A stretch of 9,167 nucleotides of DNA from SFWF01 sp045539095. Lineage in GTDB: Bacteria; Bacillota; Clostridia; Oscillospirales; Acutalibacteraceae. How positions within the stretch are numbered: the first letter of the stretch is position 1; every line of letters starts with the position of its first letter. The notes under the pieces were generated by a model. That model made no database searches, was not told the origin of the DNA, and worked only from the letters and a program-made list of their open reading frames with translations. Location of the stretch: positions 1-9,167 of the forward strand of contig JAZQER010000040.1 of NCBI GenBank assembly GCA_045539095.1. The letters run 5' to 3'. Shown here piece after piece: positions 6,078 to 9,167 of the stretch. The position numbers were made by a program, and so were the translations under genes.

Positions 6078-7211
6078 CTATATCGCAGTGAACTCGCTAC
6101 CCTCTTTTCTAAGATATTTACTTATCATAATAAGACTTCCGATAAGTCCTGATACAATTCCGATGCCGAGCGTCACCAAAAGCAATTGTAAAAACGCAGA
6201 ACCGAATTCTACTACAGATAATGTTCCGAGCGAAGACGCAATGGTCTGTCCAACAACTCTGTAGCAGAAATATACAAGGAACATCGAAATTACAGAAGAA
6301 ATAATTCCGATAGACATTCCTTCAATAACAAATGGTAGTCTTATAAACGAGTTAGTAGCTCCAACCGCTTTCATAATACCGATCTCGAGCTTTCTCGTGT
6401 ACATTGTTACTCTAATAGTATTTGAAACGATTACAAGTGAGATAATGAGAAGTATCACTATTATCCATGAGCCTGCAACCGCAACACCGTTTTTGATAGT
6501 ATTGATTTTCTTAGCCAGATCAGAAAAAGACTGTGTCTGTGAAACGCCTTTTGTATTGTTAATAGCGTCTAACGTCTGGTCAAAGTTTTCCATATTCAAA
6601 AGTGTTATTCTGGCACCCGACTGAAGCGGATTTCCGTAAGAATCAAAGAACGAGAACAATTCATCCTGACCGTTAAATCTGTCCTCCTTGAGCTCATTAA
6701 GGCCGTCTTCGCTAGATATATATTCAACCTTAGCAACATTATCTATCTTACGAAGCTCATCGCAAAGAGCAAGCGCCTCCTGCTCATTGTGAATGAGGTA
6801 GGCATCATAAGGCACGCCGTCCTCATCAACAATGTCCGTTTGTGAATTTGAAGAAGTAGCACTGTCAGAAGCTGTATCAGAACTATCATTGTTAGAAGCG
6901 ATATTAGAAGAACTGTCAGCGTTAGAAGCATCGTCCGAAGAAGCCTTGTCAGACGAAGCATCAATATTTGATAGTTTTTCGGAATCACTGCCGTAAAGAA
7001 CGGAATTTTTATCATTAAAATATGCCATTATGACATTTTCCTGCTCGAGGCTGTTCATAGCTTGATTTACATTCATTGAAAGAAGCATCGCAAGCCCAAT
7101 AATAACCATACAAGCCACAAGAACGCCGACCGAAGCAATAGTCATAAGGCGGTTTGCCCAAAGATTTTTTATACCCTCACCTGTCAGGTAGCGGACACTT
7201 CTAATCTTCAT
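6078..7211 (-). CDS. ftsX: Cell division ABC transporter-like permease FtsX, with a Ser-rich insert
   Basis: A 377-residue membrane protein, longer than the usual roughly 300. Membrane segments lie at about 25-46, 243-264, 295-318 and 340-363, the FtsX pattern. The large extracellular loop (47-242) lies between the first two. The cytoplasmic motif TRKLEIGIMKAVGATNSFIRLPFVIEG (272-298) is the family signature that contacts FtsE. FtsX carries no solute; it passes FtsE ATP hydrolysis across the membrane to a peptidoglycan hydrolase, here probably the next gene. Residues 75-124 are a low-complexity Ser/Asp/Asn/Ala stretch in the extracellular loop, which explains the extra length. The ATG at 7211 has AGGAGGTGG 6 bases upstream and overlaps the ftsE stop by 4 bases (ATGA), so the two subunits are translationally coupled. 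Confidence 0.95.
   Translation of the reverse strand: MKIRSVRYLTGEGIKNLWANRLMTIASVGVLVACMVIIGLAMLLSMNVNQAMNSLEQENVIMAYFNDKNSVLYGSDSEKLSNIDASSDKASSDDASNADSSSNIASNNDSSDTASDSATSSNSQTDIVDEDGVPYDAYLIHNEQEALALCDELRKIDNVAKVEYISSEDGLNELKEDRFNGQDELFSFFDSYGNPLQSGARITLLNMENFDQTLDAINNTKGVSQTQSFSDLAKKINTIKNGVAVAGSWIIVILLIISLVIVSNTIRVTMYTRKLEIGIMKAVGATNSFIRLPFVIEGMSIGIISSVISMFLVYFCYRVVGQTIASSLGTLSVVEFGSAFLQLLLVTLGIGIVSGLIGSLIMISKYLRKEGSEFTAI
6840..6989 (-). repeat. Low-complexity Ser/Asp/Asn/Ala coding repeat inside ftsX
   Basis: Codons 75-124 of ftsX: 19 of 50 residues are Ser, 9 Asp, 7 Ala and 6 Asn. At DNA level GCTTCT-like units (also read as GCTTCTAAC and GCTTCTGAC) recur imperfectly, so it may have grown by slippage. 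It encodes a flexible acidic linker outside the membrane. Confidence 0.8.
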
Positions 7212-7915
7212 ATTACGCCACCTCCTGCGGGGTTATCTGCCACAATTCTACCTTCCTCCAACATAATCACACGGTGATGAAAATCACGCACAAGGTTATG
7301 GTCGTGAGTGACCATAAGTACTGTGGTTCCTTGCTTGTTGATTTCTGTAAGTCTTGAAACTATCTCATATGACAGGTTGGGGTCCACATTGCCTGTAGGC
7401 TCGTCCGCAATTATAAGGCTGGGCTTATTAACGAGCGCTCTGGCAAGACCAACTCTCTGCTGCTCACCGCCTGAAAGCTGGTTAGGCATTGAGCGTGCCT
7501 TATTGCCAAGGCCTACCATACTAAGCACGGCTGCAACATCCTTACGGATCTGCCTTGAAGGTGCACCTGTAACTCTCATTGCAAAAGCTACATTATCAAA
7601 GACATTCATATTGGGAATAAGCCTAAAATCCTGAAAAACTATTCCCATAGTTCTTCGAAGATGCGGAACATCTTTATTCTTAATCTTCATTAGGTTATAA
7701 CCGTTAACGGTCAAATTACCCGTATTGGCTTTCTCCTCACGAACTATAAGCTTCATAAATGTGCTTTTACCTGCGCCGGACGCGCCGACAACGAATACAA
7801 ATTCTCCGGGGTTAATACTGATATTTACATCGTCAAGGGCATGTGTACCGGTTTTATATGTCTTTGAAACACCTTTAAACTCAATGATTGGTTTTTCGGT
7901 GATCCTAAAATCCAT
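7208..7915 (-). CDS. ftsE: Cell division ATP-binding protein FtsE
   Basis: A 235-residue ABC ATPase of the cytoplasmic face, partner of FtsX. All nucleotide-site motifs are present: Walker A GASGAGKST (44-52), Q-loop Q95 in VFQDFRLIP, signature LSGGEQQRV (147-155), Walker B LIIADEP with catalytic E172, D-loop region NVD (176-178) and H-loop H204. IVFQDFRLI and the short length separate it from LolD/MacB-type importers and exporters. The ftsX overlap confirms the call. It follows the regulator gene by 26 bases. The ATG at 7915 lies 9 residues before the usual FtsE N-terminus (IIEFKGVSKTY). It has no well-placed ribosome site: AAAGGG is 17 bases upstream. The same AAAGGG is 8 bases before an in-frame ATT (7924-7922), so a rare ATT start adding three residues is possible. 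Confidence 0.95.
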   Translation of the reverse strand: MDFRITEKPIIEFKGVSKTYKTGTHALDDVNISINPGEFVFVVGASGAGKSTFMKLIVREEKANTGNLTVNGYNLMKIKNKDVPHLRRTMGIVFQDFRLIPNMNVFDNVAFAMRVTGAPSRQIRKDVAAVLSMVGLGNKARSMPNQLSGGEQQRVGLARALVNKPSLIIADEPTGNVDPNLSYEIVSRLTEINKQGTTVLMVTHDHNLVRDFHHRVIMLEEGRIVADNPAGGGVI

Positions 7916-7941
7916 TCCGTTAATGATGATCGCCCTTTCTT

Positions 7942-9024
7942 TTAAAATTTAATTGGTTTAGCCTGAAGATATTTGTTTACCATTAATGCGATTTTGAAAA
8001 CTATCGCCTGGTCAAACTCGCGAAGGTCAAGACCTGTAATTCTCTTAATCTTTTCAAGTCTGTAAACAAGAGTGTTTCTGTGTACAAACAGCTTGCGCGA
8101 TGTTTCAGATACATTAAGATTATTCTCAAAAAATCTGTGTATCGTTGAAAGAGTTTCGTGATCGAGGCTTTGGATAGAGCCACGCTTAAACACTTCACGA
8201 AGGAAGGTTTCACAAAGAGTAGTAGGAAGATGATAGATAAGTCTTGCAATCCCGAGATTATCGTAGTTTACAATGACTTTATCTGTATCAAACACCTTGC
8301 CTACCTCAAGGGCAGCCTGCGCTTCTTTAAAAGACTTAGCAAGATCCTTAATAGAATCAACTGTGGTGCCTATTCCCACGGTAACGTGAGTGAAGAATTC
8401 ACCTGAAAGTGTATCGGCTATGGACATCGCAAGCTTTTCAATATGCTTTGATTCTATGTTAGACTTAGTTTCCTTAATGAGAGCGATATCTGTTTCATTG
8501 ATGTTAATAACGAAATCTTTAGTCTTATCGGGAAAAAGATTTTGAATAATATCGTAAACTGCAACATCACTATGCTCTAAAGTTCTGATAATTAATACGG
8601 TACGGCTAACGTCATTATTAAAATGGAGCTCACGTGATTTAAGGTAAATATCGCCGGGAAGAATATTTTCAAGAATGACATTTTTGATAAAGTTGCTGCG
8701 GTCATATTTTTCGTCATAATAAAACTTGATATTTGAAAAAGCAATAGAAAGTAATGTGCAGTATTTTTCAGAAACAGGGTCCTCTCCAAGGACAAAAACA
8801 TAATAGTCTGAAATCTGAGTTGTACCGATAGCCTTAAAGGTTATACCGTTACTTATAAAAGACTCTGAAACAGGTGCAGCCGGAAGGTATACATCAAGAT
8901 GCTCCCCCATTTTGCCCAACTCACTGCAGGCAATAATAGTAGCGCTGTTATCAATAACGCCAATCACCTTATCTACAGCATCTTTCATCTGATGAATAAC
9001 GCCCTGAAACAAACGGTTTGCCAT
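7942..9024 (-). CDS. CdaR/PucR-type transcriptional regulator
   Basis: A 360-residue soluble protein. The C-terminus (about 290-352) is the PucR-type helix-turn-helix, with NVSETSRKLFVHRNTLVYRLEKIKRITG at 304-331. A GGDEF-like, degenerate domain of this regulator family fits about 135-255 (RTVLIIRT, HVTVGIGTTVDSIKDLAKSFKEAQAAL). Residues 1-110 look like a ligand-sensing domain loosely like that of CdaR (VIGVIDNSATIIACSELGKMG), but the ligand is not evident, and I doubt it is a sugar diacid in this context. It is the first gene of the run, 26 bases before ftsE with no terminator between, so it is probably co-transcribed with ftsEX and may control the operon. The ATG at 9024 follows AAAGGG by 10 bases. 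Confidence 0.9.
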   Translation of the reverse strand: MANRLFQGVIHQMKDAVDKVIGVIDNSATIIACSELGKMGEHLDVYLPAAPVSESFISNGITFKAIGTTQISDYYVFVLGEDPVSEKYCTLLSIAFSNIKFYYDEKYDRSNFIKNVILENILPGDIYLKSRELHFNNDVSRTVLIIRTLEHSDVAVYDIIQNLFPDKTKDFVININETDIALIKETKSNIESKHIEKLAMSIADTLSGEFFTHVTVGIGTTVDSIKDLAKSFKEAQAALEVGKVFDTDKVIVNYDNLGIARLIYHLPTTLCETFLREVFKRGSIQSLDHETLSTIHRFFENNLNVSETSRKLFVHRNTLVYRLEKIKRITGLDLREFDQAIVFKIALMVNKYLQAKPIKF

Positions 9025-9065
9025 TTATTAACATCCCTTTCAAGTTAAAAATACATAAAAAATTA

Positions 9066-9080
9066 TACAAATACATTGTA
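9066..9080. promoter_or_regulatory. Candidate operator overlapping the -10 box
   Basis: The inverted repeat TACAA-5-TTGTA (half-sites 9066-9070 and 9076-9080) overlaps the -10 box of the promoter for the regulator and ftsEX genes. A dimeric repressor bound here would block the polymerase. The region is A/T-rich, so a 5-bp dyad may be chance. Confidence 0.3.
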
Positions 9081-9103
9081 CACAAAAAAGAGTGGTTTTT
9101 CAA
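9075..9103 (-). promoter_or_regulatory. Sigma-A promoter upstream of the regulator-ftsEX operon
   Basis: On the minus strand TTGAAA (9103-9098), a 17-base spacer and TACAAT (9080-9075), each box one mismatch from consensus. Transcription should start near 9068, giving a leader of about 44 bases before the ATG at 9024. A second -10-like TATAAT (9067-9062) lacks a good -35. No other convincing promoter is seen between here and hslO, so this may serve the whole run. Confidence 0.75.
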
Positions 9104-9167
9104 GAGATTTATATAAAAAATTACAGAAATATTACAAAAATATATTATATATTATATATAAATATAT
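9104..9167. other. Extremely A/T-rich upstream region
   Basis: Only five G/C bases in 64, and none from 9136 to the window end, where TATATTA-like units repeat. It lies directly upstream of the -35 box, so it could act as an UP element or bent DNA. It has no coding potential. The gene beyond it is outside the window. Confidence 0.5.

Noticed and set aside
6743..7015. Leu-rich minus-strand ORF of 90 codons that looks like a membrane peptide
   Set aside because: It is the shifted frame of the Ser/Asp-rich repeat in ftsX. The Leu content is a by-product of the repeated TCT/GCT codons, and no ribosome site precedes it.
7308..7952. Two plus-strand ORFs (108 and 75 codons) opposite ftsE
   Set aside because: Mirror frames of the ABC ATPase motifs; no independent support.

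Overview
The window is a compact, A+T-rich stretch of a low-GC Gram-positive genome, most likely an anaerobic member of the Clostridia close to Ruminococcaceae/Oscillospiraceae. This rests on the gene families (PcsB-like coiled-coil M23 hydrolase, YerC-type TrpR relative, CdaR/PucR-type regulator), the strong AGGAGG ribosome sites and the sigma-A promoters. The taxon is inferred from style and gene order, not from a database match. Every gene lies on the minus strand, so transcription runs from high to low coordinates. No stretch longer than about 85 bases lacks a gene, apart from the A/T-rich end at 9025-9167.

Region A (9167 to 4798): an A/T-rich upstream region carries a good sigma-A promoter (TTGAAA-17-TACAAT). 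It is followed by a CdaR/PucR-type regulator, ftsE, ftsX and a secreted PcsB-like peptidase with an M23 (LytM) domain. FtsE and FtsX form the ABC-type complex that, in other bacteria, activates peptidoglycan hydrolases across the membrane. The gene directly downstream encodes the coiled-coil hydrolase that would be its natural client. The hydrolase uses a TTG start behind a perfect AGGAGG.

Region B (4797 to 2525): after a 69-base gap holding a stem-loop come an S41 carboxy-terminal processing protease with PDZ domain and a VanZ-family membrane protein that overlaps it by 4 bases (ATGA). The VanZ protein continues into a cytoplasmic coiled coil and a C-terminal domain I cannot name. An in-frame ATG with its own Shine-Dalgarno sits exactly at that junction, so the gene may make two products.

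Region C (2510 to 610): a YerC-like small regulator, a class I SAM methyltransferase and the redox chaperone Hsp33 (hslO) follow, with overlaps of 14 and 8 bases that suggest translational coupling.

Region D (609 to 1): a consensus promoter (TTGACA-17-TAATAT) starts within 30 bases of the hslO stop and drives five tRNA genes, all with encoded CCA: Val(TAC), Asp(GTC), Phe(GAA), Gly(GCC), then a 14-bp terminator-like hairpin, then Cys(GCA) and a final terminator. No terminator is visible between hslO and the tRNA promoter.

I see no transposon, phage, CRISPR or defence gene. The most interesting points are the apparently complete FtsEX/hydrolase/Ctp envelope module under a sensor-type regulator, the possible two-product VanZ gene, the Ser/Asp/Asn-rich insert in FtsX, the cysteine-containing insert in the M23 domain, and the hairpin that separates tRNA-Cys from the other tRNAs.
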